Assembly: GCF_900142205.1 (NCBI RefSeq)
Contig: NZ_FRAA01000002.1
Coordinates: forward strand, 639,058 to 703,057
DNA: 64,000 nucleotides
Direction: 5' to 3'
From: Reichenbachiella agariperforans
Lineage (GTDB): Bacteria > Bacteroidota > Bacteroidia > Cytophagales > Cyclobacteriaceae
Positions 17,596-26,299 of this stretch are shown here, piece by piece (position 1 is the stretch's first letter; every line of letters begins with the position of its first letter). Made by a program: the position numbers and the translations under genes. Below the pieces are notes generated by a model. The model ran no database searches, was not told the DNA's origin, and saw only the letters and a program-made list of their open reading frames with translations.

Positions 17596-19221
17596 TTATT
17601 CGAATACTGTCGCTTCTTTTATTTTTTGATTCAAAACTAATACTTCTTGCTCTTTCTGCGAATCAGACCACCCGAGCAAATTTTGCATTTGATCTGCGAC
17701 GATTAGATGACTGCTGCGGACACTCTCCAAGTCAAAGAACAAACGTCCAGTTCTGTAGATATAAAAATCAGCGAGGTGATAGACCCATTCATTTGTGATA
17801 CAGAATGCTACTTCGGCTTCTATAATATTCGTTCCATTATGGGTCGCCTCTATGATGGCGTCTGTCTGTGTCCCGTAGAGATCGACCAAATAGGAAATCT
17901 CTATTTTGCTCAGGTGTGAGTTGGTTTTAGCGAGAGACTTTTTGTATTTGGTAATCGCCTTTGGGGATTTGAAGCCATTGCCAGGTAGTTTGTATTTCTT
18001 GGTTTTGCATTTGGGGATTTTCTTGCCTGTGTCGTCATGCCGTCTGTCGAGTAGTGTCTCGACAGCCCGTTTTGCCATTTTTCGATAGCCGGTTAGTTTG
18101 CCTCCAGCGATGGTGATGAGGCCCTGTTCGGAGATGAAGATTTCGTCTTTTCTCGAAATTTCAGAAGCGGATTTTCCCTCTTCTGCTATCAAAGGTCTAA
18201 CACCAACCCAAGAAGAAATCACATCTTCAGTTTTCAATCCCAAAGCAGGAAAGTAGCTGTTGGCCGAGTCGATGAGGTAATGCACATCGTCCATGGTGGT
18301 ACGTAGGTCTTTGAGGTCCTGATCGTAGAAAGTATCTGTCGTACCGAGATAGGTGATGTCTTTTCGTGGGATCGCAAAAATCATTCGACCATCTGGTACG
18401 TCAAAGTAAAGCGACTGCTGGATGGGAAACTTCTCATAAGGAAGTACGAGATGAACGCCTTTGGTCAAATGCAGCTTTTTGCCCGTGACTTCCTCTTGAT
18501 ATTTTCGGATATCATCGGACCAAGGACCCGCTGCGTTGATGACGTAGTCTGCATATATTTTGTATTCGGTACCGAGTAGTTCGTCTTTCACTTCTACGCC
18601 AGCGATGACCCCTGCTTTTTGGATGAACCGTGTACAGGCAGTATAGTTGATGACCTTGGCACCTTCGCTTTGTGCTGCTTTGAGTAGTTCGATGACCAAA
18701 CGAAAATCATCTGTTTGGTATTCGGAGTATAGACCACCCCCCTCGATGTTGTTGTCTGCAAGTAGGGGTTCTAGTACTTTGGTATCTGCTGCGGACAGCA
18801 TTTTGCGTTGGTCGGCTTTTTCGACATCTGCGAGCACATCGTAGACCATCAGTCCTACCGAGGCGATGATCTTGCCATAGTTGCCATCTTTGGTTAGAGG
18901 CAACAGCATTTTTTCGGGACGGACGAGATGTGTGGCTAGTTTGTGGAGAATGGCTCTTTCCTTGCCAACTTCTCGAACCAGCCCAAATTCGAACTGCTTG
19001 AGGTAGCGGAGGCCACCGTGGATTAGTTTGGTGGATTTGCTGCTGGTACCAGAGGCAAAATCGTTTTTCTCCACGAGTGCAACTTTGAGCCCTCGTGTCA
19101 CCGCATCTAGTGCGATACCTGCTCCAGTGATACCCCCTCCGACAATGACCAAGTCAAAGTATTCGTTTTCAAGTGCACTGACAGTTTCGTGCCTTTTCTC
19201 CATCTGTAGGGATGCTGACAT
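17596..19221 (-). CDS. glpD: FAD-dependent glycerol-3-phosphate dehydrogenase
   Basis: 541 residues. The FAD-binding GGGITGAG (28-35), the family signature SSKSTKLIHGGLRYLK and a C-terminal GlpD domain (about 380-530) identify the membrane-associated enzyme that oxidises glycerol-3-phosphate to dihydroxyacetone phosphate and reduces quinone. It lies upstream of the ROK kinase with a 35-bp gap and may be the first gene of a glpD-ROK-SDR unit. No glpK or glpF is adjacent. A Crp-type regulator is divergent from it. Confidence 0.95.
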   Translation of the reverse strand: MSASLQMEKRHETVSALENEYFDLVIVGGGITGAGIALDAVTRGLKVALVEKNDFASGTSSKSTKLIHGGLRYLKQFEFGLVREVGKERAILHKLATHLVRPEKMLLPLTKDGNYGKIIASVGLMVYDVLADVEKADQRKMLSAADTKVLEPLLADNNIEGGGLYSEYQTDDFRLVIELLKAAQSEGAKVINYTACTRFIQKAGVIAGVEVKDELLGTEYKIYADYVINAAGPWSDDIRKYQEEVTGKKLHLTKGVHLVLPYEKFPIQQSLYFDVPDGRMIFAIPRKDITYLGTTDTFYDQDLKDLRTTMDDVHYLIDSANSYFPALGLKTEDVISSWVGVRPLIAEEGKSASEISRKDEIFISEQGLITIAGGKLTGYRKMAKRAVETLLDRRHDDTGKKIPKCKTKKYKLPGNGFKSPKAITKYKKSLAKTNSHLSKIEISYLVDLYGTQTDAIIEATHNGTNIIEAEVAFCITNEWVYHLADFYIYRTGRLFFDLESVRSSHLIVADQMQNLLGWSDSQKEQEVLVLNQKIKEATVFE

Positions 19222-19377
19222 AGTTAGATAGTTTGGCTGAAATTAATCAATTCTGCGAGTTTGTAATTCGTCGCACGAAATTCTTAACCTAGCGATAATA
19301 TGATTCAACAATTTAGGGTTAAATCTGATTTGGATGAAATATCGGATGTGTTAAAATCATGTGTATTTTACAGCGTG

Positions 19378-19947
19378 ATGACCGAATTAGAATTATATAT
19401 ACAATCCAGTTTTGATCTGGAACCTGTGCATACTGCGGAGGTGGGAGAGTTATTCGAATCAGAGATGATCGACAAAGGTTCTTTTTTTACCAAAGAAGGT
19501 GCCCTCTGTGGCAAACTCAGTTTTGTCAAGTCTGGGTATTTGCGAGTTTTTAAATACCTGGATGGGAAAGAGGTAACACAGTGGATCTCCTCTCAGGGAG
19601 AGTTCGTGGCGGAGCTATCGAGTCTAATGTACGGGACACCGTCTCGGTGGAACATCGAGGCACTGACAGATTGCGAACTGTACACGATCTCTCAATCTAA
19701 TTATCAGAAGATCGGTCAGATCGTTCCTCATTGGGAAGCGCTTGAAAAACAAATTATTGCTAAATGCTTTGTCAGTCTCGAGGATCGTGTGTTTTCTTTT
19801 CTGTCCATGTCAGCGGAGCAGCGGTACCTCAAGCTTTTTGATCAAAACAAGGAATTGATGAACCAGATACCTCTACAGTATCTCGCCTCTATGCTAGGGA
19901 TGTCTCCCGAAACGATGAGCCGAATCAGAAAAAAACTGAGTTCTTGA
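19378..19947 (+). CDS. Crp/Fnr-family transcriptional regulator
   Basis: A 189-residue regulator from the ATG at 19378 (the open frame continues to 19300 but the extra residues do not resemble the family). The N-terminal cyclic-nucleotide-binding-like beta barrel (KGSFFTKEGALCGKLSFVKSG) is followed by a degenerate C-terminal winged helix ending SMLGMSPETMSRIRKKL. No iron-sulphur cysteine cluster of the Fnr type is seen. This form is widespread in Bacteroidota and the effector is usually unknown. It is divergent from glpD, so control of glpD is possible but unproven. Confidence 0.85.
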   Translation: MTELELYIQSSFDLEPVHTAEVGELFESEMIDKGSFFTKEGALCGKLSFVKSGYLRVFKYLDGKEVTQWISSQGEFVAELSSLMYGTPSRWNIEALTDCELYTISQSNYQKIGQIVPHWEALEKQIIAKCFVSLEDRVFSFLSMSAEQRYLKLFDQNKELMNQIPLQYLASMLGMSPETMSRIRKKLSS

Positions 19948-20009
19948 TTTATGTCAAGCGTCCGCAACGATATAACCACAACTTTTGCCTAACACTAAAT
20001 AATATAACA

Positions 20010-20429
20010 ATGAAACTAGAAATTAAATCTCAAATTGACATTCATGCCTCTGCAGATAAAATTTGGGAAGTACTCATGGATTTTGATAGTTATCCTGAAT
20101 GGAACCCATTGGTCAGGGAAATATCGGGAAAAGCTGAAGAGGGACAACGGATCAAGGTTGTGCTGCCCGAGATGACTTTCAAGCCTGATGTATTGGCTGT
20201 ATCAGAGAAGCGCGAGTTTAGATGGAGAGGAAAACTGGGCGTTCGTGGGCTGTTCGACGGAGAGCATTATTTCGTTTTGGAACCAACGGATAAAAATAAT
20301 ACTCGCCTGATACATGGCGAATCATTCAGTGGCCTGTTGGTCGCTGTGCTCAAGAAAAAACTGGAAACAGGGACCCTTGATGGGTTTAAAGCCATGAATG
20401 AAAGTCTCAAAAAACGTGTAGAAGGCTGA
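20010..20429 (+). CDS. SRPBCC-domain (START-like) protein
   Basis: 139 residues from the ATG at 20010; a longer open frame from 19944 overlaps the regulator stop and looks spurious. The pattern SQIDIHASADKIWEVLMDFDSYPEWNPLVREI is typical of the SRPBCC/polyketide-cyclase superfamily, whose helix-grip fold binds hydrophobic ligands. The C-terminal helix GTLDGFKAMNESLKKRVEG fits. The function is not known. It follows the Crp-type regulator by 62 bp on the same strand. Confidence 0.8.
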   Translation: MKLEIKSQIDIHASADKIWEVLMDFDSYPEWNPLVREISGKAEEGQRIKVVLPEMTFKPDVLAVSEKREFRWRGKLGVRGLFDGEHYFVLEPTDKNNTRLIHGESFSGLLVAVLKKKLETGTLDGFKAMNESLKKRVEG

Positions 20430-20532
20430 TGTAATATGAATGGTTAAGCGCAGCTTTTACACTGGCTAATGAGGCATGGTCTGTCTGTCAGGCTTTGTTA
20501 TCTTTGTGGTTTCGATCATCAACATATACCCT

Positions 20533-21174
20533 ATGAAATCAATTGTCCCATTTGCAAATGTCACAGATGCGCTAACCTCCTTGGATAACGGTGGACGTTT
20601 TTACAACTGGGTCTCAAAGGCTAATGATGGAAAGATATCAACCTCTGAGCTGGCCAAGGCAGCAGGTGTATTCACCGACAAGGAACGCATGATGCTGTTC
20701 CTAGAGATGTCGCTGATGCAATTGTCTGATGATGAAAAACAACAGATTTGGGAGCGGCTTTCTACGGATTTGGTCCAGTCGTTTCAAAAGCATGCGCCAC
20801 AGCAGATGTTGCCTTCCGAAGCGAGACTTCATGCAAAACCTTCGTCCATGGTCGTGGTGAAGGGCTTCACACGTTGGGTAGAATCTAAAGATCAATTTTC
20901 GGGTTTTATCATGGTGCCGATCATGATAGACAAGGTGACATCTTTTACCATGATACCGATCGTCGAACAGTATGACCTCTATGAGCTCCGCGATCATGAG
21001 AGTGACGAGTATTTTTTGATTGCTCAGGCCAAGGGATCCGAACGTTTGCCAGACCAAACCATGCAGTTTGGTGGAGTGATCCGTGAGTTGCGCAGCAGGC
21101 AGGACAAGAAATCCGAGAGGGGAGTATTCTTAGAAGCGATCTACTATGCGCCCGTTAGTCAGGTTGGCGAGTAG
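20533..21174 (+). CDS. Conserved hypothetical protein
   Basis: About 213 residues from the ATG at 20533; an upstream extension to 20476 is a hydrophobic read-through that is unlikely to be coding. No signal peptide or membrane segment remains. The N-terminal half is helical (SELAKAAGVFTDKERMMLFLEMSLMQLSDDEKQQIW), the C-terminal half beta-rich (SGFIMVPIMIDKVTSFTMIPIVEQYDLYEL). No family is recognised. Its place between an SRPBCC protein and the hydrolase-OsmC gene gives no firm clue. Confidence 0.6.
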   Translation: MKSIVPFANVTDALTSLDNGGRFYNWVSKANDGKISTSELAKAAGVFTDKERMMLFLEMSLMQLSDDEKQQIWERLSTDLVQSFQKHAPQQMLPSEARLHAKPSSMVVVKGFTRWVESKDQFSGFIMVPIMIDKVTSFTMIPIVEQYDLYELRDHESDEYFLIAQAKGSERLPDQTMQFGGVIRELRSRQDKKSERGVFLEAIYYAPVSQVGE

Positions 21175-21269
21175 AATGATAGGAACCAAAACCTATAGTT
21201 AGGTGTTTCGTCTCAATAGGGAGTAAAGTTATTTTACAGAAATTAGAAACCTGAAAACACCTCACAACT

Positions 21270-22478
21270 ATGCCTACCAAAAAATTAACCTTTCAAAATA
21301 CTGAAGGTCATGAGCTGTCTGCTCATCTCGAATTGCCGATCGATGCGCACCCGATCGCTTATGCGATTTTTGCCCATTGTTTCACTTGTAACAAGAACTT
21401 TCATGCCGTACGACATATCAGTGAAGCCTTGACGCATCAGGGCATAGCTGTACTTAGTTTTGATTTTACGGGATTGGGTCAGAGTGAAGGAGATTTTTCG
21501 GATACCAATTTTAGCTCCAATGTTGAGGACTTAGTGGCTGCAGCCAAAGCCTTGACGGATGCGTACGAAGCACCGAGATTGCTGATCGGCCACTCACTCG
21601 GCGGAGCAGCGGTGATTTTCGCTGGGCGACAGATCAAGAGTGTGGAAGCGGTCGCGACTGTAGGAGCCCCCTCTTCGCCAGCGCATGTGAGTCACCTGAT
21701 ACAGGGAGATATCGAAAAAATCAAAAACCAAGATGCCGCGGAGGTATCCATAGGCGGCAGAACCTTCAATGTCAAAAAACAATTTCTCGAAGATATAAGT
21801 AGTCAAAACATGCCAGAGATAGTGCGTGAGCTCAAAGAGGCGCTCTTGATTATGCATTCTCCTCAGGATGAGATCGTAGACATTAATCATGCGGCTAAGC
21901 TGTACGAGTATGCCATGCACCCGAAGAGCTTTGTGTCTCTCGATGGAGCGGATCACTTGCTTACGAGCGAAGGAGACTCACGCTATGCTGGAGATGTGAT
22001 TGCCACATGGGCCAAGCGCTATCTCCCTAAAGTTGCTCCGATACAGCTCAAAACCAAACAACAGGTTGTAGTACAGATCGGGAGTGAGGGTTATGTATCA
22101 GAGATATTGGCAGGCAAGCACAGGTTGAGAGCGGATGAGCCACAAGATGTCGGGGGCAATGATTTTGGGCCGTCTCCTTACGAGCTGCTATTGTCAGGGC
22201 TGGGAGCTTGTACTGCGATGACGATTCGTATGTACGCGGACCGAAAGGGTTGGGGTCTAGACAATGTCCATGTGCACCTTAGTCATAAGAAAGACTATGC
22301 GAAAGACTGTCAAGAATGTGATGACAAATCCAAAATAGATGTAATTGACCGAACCATCAAGATAGAAGGGGATTTGGACGATGCGCAGAAGAAACGATTG
22401 CTAGAGATAGCAAACAAGTGTCCAGTGCACCGAACACTCCATAGCCAAGTGGAGGTCAATACCTCGCTGACCGACTGA
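21270..22478 (+). CDS. Bifunctional alpha/beta hydrolase - OsmC family protein
   Basis: A 402-residue fusion. Residues 1-255 form an alpha/beta hydrolase with nucleophile Ser109 in GHSLGG, acid Asp200 in HSPQDE and His229 in GADHLL. Residues 265-402 form an OsmC/Ohr-like peroxiredoxin domain with the two redox cysteines Cys314 (LGACTAMT) and Cys384 (NKCPVHRTL). OsmC proteins reduce organic hydroperoxides, so the fusion may hydrolyse an ester and then detoxify a peroxide product. This fusion is known in Bacteroidota and Proteobacteria. The last 25 codons are duplicated, in degraded form, at 29.95 kb (see findings). Confidence 0.93.
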   Translation: MPTKKLTFQNTEGHELSAHLELPIDAHPIAYAIFAHCFTCNKNFHAVRHISEALTHQGIAVLSFDFTGLGQSEGDFSDTNFSSNVEDLVAAAKALTDAYEAPRLLIGHSLGGAAVIFAGRQIKSVEAVATVGAPSSPAHVSHLIQGDIEKIKNQDAAEVSIGGRTFNVKKQFLEDISSQNMPEIVRELKEALLIMHSPQDEIVDINHAAKLYEYAMHPKSFVSLDGADHLLTSEGDSRYAGDVIATWAKRYLPKVAPIQLKTKQQVVVQIGSEGYVSEILAGKHRLRADEPQDVGGNDFGPSPYELLLSGLGACTAMTIRMYADRKGWGLDNVHVHLSHKKDYAKDCQECDDKSKIDVIDRTIKIEGDLDDAQKKRLLEIANKCPVHRTLHSQVEVNTSLTD

Positions 22479-22490
22479 TTAGTCAGCGAG
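22463..22490 (+). other. Hairpin at the osmC 3' end, terminator without a T-run
   Basis: CTCGCTGAC pairs with GTCAGCGAG but is followed by AGATAAAAAAA rather than T's. The homologous hairpin at 30.01 kb does have the T-run, suggesting that this copy lost its original tail. Confidence 0.55.
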
Positions 22491-22582
22491 AGATAAAAAA
22501 AGCTATAGATTTGGATAGAGCATATAAGATATAAAGTGCACTGTGTATTTTGCATGTACGCTATGGGTAAGAGAATTATAAT

Positions 22583-22894
22583 ATGAAGAAAACCGCTTAT
22601 GGAACACCATACCTTCTTAACAGCCAGAACGAAAGAGTTCCATTGGAAAAAGAAGCCGCAATTGATGAGCTGTCAATTCAAAGTTTGATCTTCGAAGAAC
22701 CCGACTGTCTTCCAATTAGTGATATTGACGAGTCCTATAATCCGGTCATTCCAGTTTGCACGGAATTAAACACTCCTGTTGGTCCCTTGGATGTGCTTTT
22801 AGTATCTCGCCAATGGCGAGATATGATCATACCCCAACTTTTAAACAAAGTAAATACGACTTTTAAACAAAATTGTGCGTTTTGTTTCTCCTGA
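22583..22894 (+). pseudogene. Truncated N-terminus of a PD-(D/E)XK nuclease-like protein
   Basis: 103 codons. The first 72 or so (YGTPYLLN, QSLIFEEPDCLPISDID, PVIPVCTELNTPVGPLDVLLVS) resemble the N-terminus of a family of nuclease-like proteins in which this segment runs into the beta strand and E-x-K motif of a PD-(D/E)XK fold. The family assignment rests on my memory of the pattern. Here the homology stops at LLVS, exactly where a 21-bp palindrome begins, and the rest is unrelated (RQWRDMII and on). The catalytic core is missing, so it is probably a remnant of an accessory gene cut by the repeat. Confidence 0.5.
22803..22823. repeat. Short palindrome at the truncation point (REP-like)
   Basis: TATCTCGCC and GGCGAGATA form a 9-bp stem with a 3-base loop; CCCCAACTT follows about ten bases later (AAGTTGGGG on the other strand). 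A hairpin next to GTTGGG is also the layout of the two repeats at 25.5 and 26.95 kb, though the stem sequence differs. Confidence 0.5.
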
Positions 22895-22928
22895 TCTTTG
22901 TATCACATAAATTGAAAGAAGAACAGAG

Positions 22929-23882
22929 ATGAACAATAACAATCAATTCGGAAAAAGAGGATGGACACCAGAGAGAATCGGCAACCTCAGTGGTAAAACA
23001 TTCCTCATTACTGGTACAACAAGCGGAACGGGGTTTGAAGCAGCAAGAATATTACTCTCCAAGGGTGCGAAAGTTGTGATGCTCAATCGCAACCCTGTAA
23101 AATCAGAGGATGTCATAACTACCTATAAAAACGAGCTAGGTAATGACATTGAAGTTTCGTATATCACGGTTGATTTAGGTAAAAAAGCTTCTGTACGAAA
23201 AGCCGCTGAAGAAGTACGGCAAACGGTAACGCGCATTGATGCTTTAATGCTCAATGCAGCTATAGCCCAAGTGCCTAAACAAGTGCTTACAGAGGATGGA
23301 TTTGAGAGCCAATTAGGAACGAACCACTATGGCAATTTTCTTTTACAAGCCTTGCTGTTTCCACTAATTGAAAAATCCAAAGGGCGTATTGTAACGGTGG
23401 GAAGTATGGGATACAACTTAGGCCTTAAAACCATCAAGTTTGACGACATGAATTGGGACAAAGACTATAACGGTAATGCTGCCTATAGCCAAAGTAAATT
23501 GGCGCAGATCATGACTGTCTATGAACTACAGAATCGATTGGAAAAAGCAGGTAAATCGGATGTGAAGACTTATGCATGTCATCCAGGGGCGTCCCGAACG
23601 TCTTTGATCAGGACAAGTGGTGGGTGGATGACCCGGTTCATCTGGCAACTCATGAAGTTGTCTCCACTAGTACAGTCGGCTGAAAAAGGAGCATTTCCCG
23701 AACTGATGTGTGCTACAGAAGAAGATTTAGATCAAAAAGGATTTTATGGCCCCACAGGTCGAGGCAATTGGACAGGACCAGTTGGTGCTCATAAAATAGA
23801 ACCCCACGCAAAAGATAAAGAAGTTGCAACTAGACTATGGGACGTTTCTGAAAATACTATTGGGCAAAAATTCAAAGTGTAA
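22929..23882 (+). CDS. Short-chain dehydrogenase (retinol-dehydrogenase-like)
   Basis: 317 residues. Cofactor loop TGTTSGTG, LMLNAAIA, catalytic Ser in VGSMG and YSQSKLAQ (Tyr, Lys) define an extended SDR of the type often annotated as protochlorophyllide or retinol dehydrogenase-like oxidoreductase. Substrate unknown. It is followed after 7 bp by an AraC-type regulator and then a membrane protein, so the three look like one transcription unit. It is part of the accessory segment bounded by the two osmC ends. Confidence 0.85.
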   Translation: MNNNNQFGKRGWTPERIGNLSGKTFLITGTTSGTGFEAARILLSKGAKVVMLNRNPVKSEDVITTYKNELGNDIEVSYITVDLGKKASVRKAAEEVRQTVTRIDALMLNAAIAQVPKQVLTEDGFESQLGTNHYGNFLLQALLFPLIEKSKGRIVTVGSMGYNLGLKTIKFDDMNWDKDYNGNAAYSQSKLAQIMTVYELQNRLEKAGKSDVKTYACHPGASRTSLIRTSGGWMTRFIWQLMKLSPLVQSAEKGAFPELMCATEEDLDQKGFYGPTGRGNWTGPVGAHKIEPHAKDKEVATRLWDVSENTIGQKFKV

Positions 23883-23889
23883 ATAATCT

Positions 23890-24696
23890 ATGGAACCATC
23901 TACAACCCATATAGGCAGGGTATTTTTATCTGGATCGCTAGAGGAAGACTATACGTGGGAACATATTTCGCCACAGCATATCATCGTATTTCTATACTCG
24001 GGAGAGATGACTCTAACCTATGGGAAAAGTACGCTGACATTTGTAGCTGGAGACACTGTTTTAGTCCCTAAAAACCAATTATTACGGGTCATTAAAAAAC
24101 CGATAGATGATCAGCCTTTTAAAGCTGTATCCATGCTTCTTTCCGATGAGGAATTGCGCAGGTTTTATCAAAGTCGTTCTATTTTGGAAAATCGGGATGA
24201 TAACATAATCAAGCAAAGACCCATAAAAGCACACCCTTTATTGGAGAGCTTTTTTCAATCCTTGTTTTCCTACTTTGATATGCAAGACGAACTTCCAGAA
24301 TCGCTTGTACCCATCAAAGTACAGGAGGCACTTACCATCATTGATGAAGTAGATAAAAGAGCAAGTTCTATCCTCGGTACATTTAGCGAGATTGGTAAAA
24401 TAGATTTGGAAAAGTATATGGAAGAGCATTTTATGTATAACCTTCCATTGGAGCGGTTTGCTTTTCTGACAGGCAGAAGCCTCACAACTTTCAAGTCAGA
24501 CTTTAAAAAGATATTTAAGAAAACGCCTGGAAAATGGCTTACAGAGAAAAGATTGAATTTGGCACATTTCAAACTCACCAACGAAAAACAAAAAGCAACT
24601 GAAGTATACCTTATCGCAGGTTTCGAGAATTTATCTCACTTTTCGTTTGCCTTCAAAAAAGCATTTGGTGTTAGTCCAAGAAATATAAATCAATAG
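23890..24696 (+). CDS. AraC-family transcriptional regulator
   Basis: 268 residues with an N-terminal cupin-like ligand domain (LTYGKSTLTFVAGDTVLVPK) and a C-terminal double helix-turn-helix (LPLERFAFLTGRSLTTFKSDFKKIFKKTPGKWL through ENLSHFSFAFKKAFGVSPRNINQ), the arrangement of AraC/XylS activators. It starts 7 bp after the SDR stop, so it may regulate its own operon. The effector is unknown. Confidence 0.9.
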   Translation: MEPSTTHIGRVFLSGSLEEDYTWEHISPQHIIVFLYSGEMTLTYGKSTLTFVAGDTVLVPKNQLLRVIKKPIDDQPFKAVSMLLSDEELRRFYQSRSILENRDDNIIKQRPIKAHPLLESFFQSLFSYFDMQDELPESLVPIKVQEALTIIDEVDKRASSILGTFSEIGKIDLEKYMEEHFMYNLPLERFAFLTGRSLTTFKSDFKKIFKKTPGKWLTEKRLNLAHFKLTNEKQKATEVYLIAGFENLSHFSFAFKKAFGVSPRNINQ

Positions 24697-24722
24697 TCAA
24701 CAGAACGCTAAAATATAAACCA

Positions 24723-25241
24723 ATGGAAATATTAAAAGTCGCCCAAGAATGGGCCAGAGCAGAGGTTTTCTCCACTCGATTCTTCATCATTTTTGCCATT
24801 CTATTTTTTGCAGCAAGCGCAGGTTTTTGGCAACTCGGCAAAACCGAATTAGCCAAGGCGTATGTAATTCCATTGCTGGTGGCGGGTGTTTTACTGATGA
24901 CAATTGGACTTGGATTATTTTTCACGAACAAGTCAAGAATCAATCAATTTGAGAAGGCGTATCAACGGGATGCGATAGCTTTTTCAACTTCGGAAATTGC
25001 TCGGACTGAAAGCACCTTGAAAGAATACACGGTAGTTTTCAAGGTTGTTCCGGTGATTATTATTGTAGCAGCGTTATTGATTATTTTCATCAACACCCCG
25101 ACTTGGCGAGCTATTGGTATAACAACTATTGCCATGATGATAGTTATTTTATTAGTTGATGGTACTGCCCATGCCAGAATGGAAGCTTACGCTAAACAGT
25201 TAATAACTTTAGTAAATCAAGATGGTAACTCACAACTTTAA
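24723..25241 (+). CDS. Four-helix membrane protein, unknown function
   Basis: 172 residues with four hydrophobic helices at about 20-38, 48-68, 100-120 and 128-145, and a soluble central loop. A soluble, charged helix ends the protein. No family was named with confidence; similar proteins seem to accompany AraC/SDR genes in Bacteroidota. It is 26 bp downstream of the AraC gene and probably co-transcribed. Confidence 0.7.
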   Translation: MEILKVAQEWARAEVFSTRFFIIFAILFFAASAGFWQLGKTELAKAYVIPLLVAGVLLMTIGLGLFFTNKSRINQFEKAYQRDAIAFSTSEIARTESTLKEYTVVFKVVPVIIIVAALLIIFINTPTWRAIGITTIAMMIVILLVDGTAHARMEAYAKQLITLVNQDGNSQL

Positions 25242-25264
25242 TCATAGAGCGATAAAACAATACA

Positions 25265-25357
25265 GCTAACATGCTGTGATCAAATCATGGCGGTTTTGCT
25301 GTGAATGTAAGTTCTCTGCTCTGCACTTTGGAAACCCCGCCATATCTCAGATTAGCC
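25265..25357. repeat. Imperfect inverted repeat in the gap after the membrane-protein gene
   Basis: In the 300-bp gap 25242-25542, ATGGCGG (25287-25293) pairs with CCGCCAT (25337-25343), flanked by an outer imperfect pair GCTAAC/ATTAGC. The nested-arm layout is reminiscent of intergenic elements or integron attC sites, but the attC core sequences do not match exactly and no integrase is present. Nothing else is recognised in this gap before the repeat at 25492. Confidence 0.35.
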
Positions 25358-25491
25358 ACTATAGATTTACGGCCATTTTAGTATGCTATTCTTCAAACCC
25401 ATCTGTTCTGTAGGGTAGGGATTGAGAACCTTTCTGCTTTTAACTAACTTGAAAGTGCCTCATGCTGAATGTAGAAAAGCGCATTGCAAAT

Positions 25492-25577
25492 GCTTAAAAA
25501 AAGCGTCCTCGTTACAAACGAGGACGAGTTGGGCACTGGCGGTCATTTGACCGTCAACCGTCTACTCGATTGTGCAT
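25492..25577. repeat. REP-like element, copy A
   Basis: Starts GCTTAAAAAAAGC, continues with a 10-bp perfect stem CGTCCTCGTT/AACGAGGACG (25504-25513 with 25517-25526), AGTTGGG, then a second small hairpin CGGTCA-TT-TGACCG and TACTCGATTGTGC. Copy B at 26950 is nearly identical apart from one insertion. The pair directly repeats around the DUF4386 and Crp-type genes. Confidence 0.8.
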
Positions 25578-26247
25578 TCGTTTTTATTATTAACCCTTTT
25601 GTCAGTAGCCATATTGCTAACACGATCTCTTGCACTACAAGTGGAATTGATATCAATCCATATTCCGTTGAAATTACTTCAATTAATTGAAATATGATTA
25701 AGAAACTGGCTAGCATTATAATTATGTTTCCTAAAAACCCCCAAATTGTAATCCACTTCGGAACGAGTTTTTCTTTGTATAAAATTATATAAAAAAGTAT
25801 GTTACCTAATCCTGTTGCCAAGATTACACCTAAATGATTAGTCAAATCACGAAACAATCTTAACATATCTCCTGCTGATTCATAAATGGCTATCTCTGAA
25901 GTAGAAGCAGAAGAGTGTTCTTGGCTTAGAAGAACAAATATTGGTAGTAATATTATTCCACTTAATTGAAATGTAGCTGCCATAAATCGGAAACCTACAA
26001 ACCCTATCGAAAGAGTTTTGCTATACTGTTTAAGTATTGGGTAAAGTAAAAGCGAAAAGCCAACATAAATAGGCACTAAAAAGAACTGAAATATTCCACC
26101 GGTTAAAACTTGATTTTTATTTGGGTAAACTTCTTCAAGGAATTTATCGCTTTCAACAGTTGGCACAATGCTTAATATGCCAATAATTATTCCTAGAATG
26201 ATTAAGCCTCCTGCGATTTTTATTTGATTTCTACTCTTATATGCCAT
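25543..26247 (-). CDS. DUF4386-family membrane protein, C-terminus made from a repeat
   Basis: 234 residues with about six transmembrane helices and the spacing of the DUF4386 family, starting MAYKSRNQIKIAGGLIILG. The function of the family is unknown. The last 11 or so residues (NAQSSRRLTVK) and the stop codon are supplied by REP-like copy A, which overlaps the 3' end, so the original terminus has been lost or extended. The gene is A+T-rich compared with the flanking chromosome. It is 52 bp downstream of a Crp-type regulator, likely in one operon. Confidence 0.82.
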   Translation of the reverse strand: MAYKSRNQIKIAGGLIILGIIIGILSIVPTVESDKFLEEVYPNKNQVLTGGIFQFFLVPIYVGFSLLLYPILKQYSKTLSIGFVGFRFMAATFQLSGIILLPIFVLLSQEHSSASTSEIAIYESAGDMLRLFRDLTNHLGVILATGLGNILFYIILYKEKLVPKWITIWGFLGNIIIMLASFLIIFQLIEVISTEYGLISIPLVVQEIVLAIWLLTKGLIIKTNAQSSRRLTVK

Positions 26248-26299
26248 ACATCAAAAGTAGAAACCATTAAATTCAGCTCCATTGACTTTAGTTAAGTAA

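Noticed and set aside
25492..25577. Integron attC site in REP-like copy A
   Set aside because: It contains GTTGGGC but lacks a matching partner core, and copy B breaks the core sequence. A REP-like hairpin explains it better.
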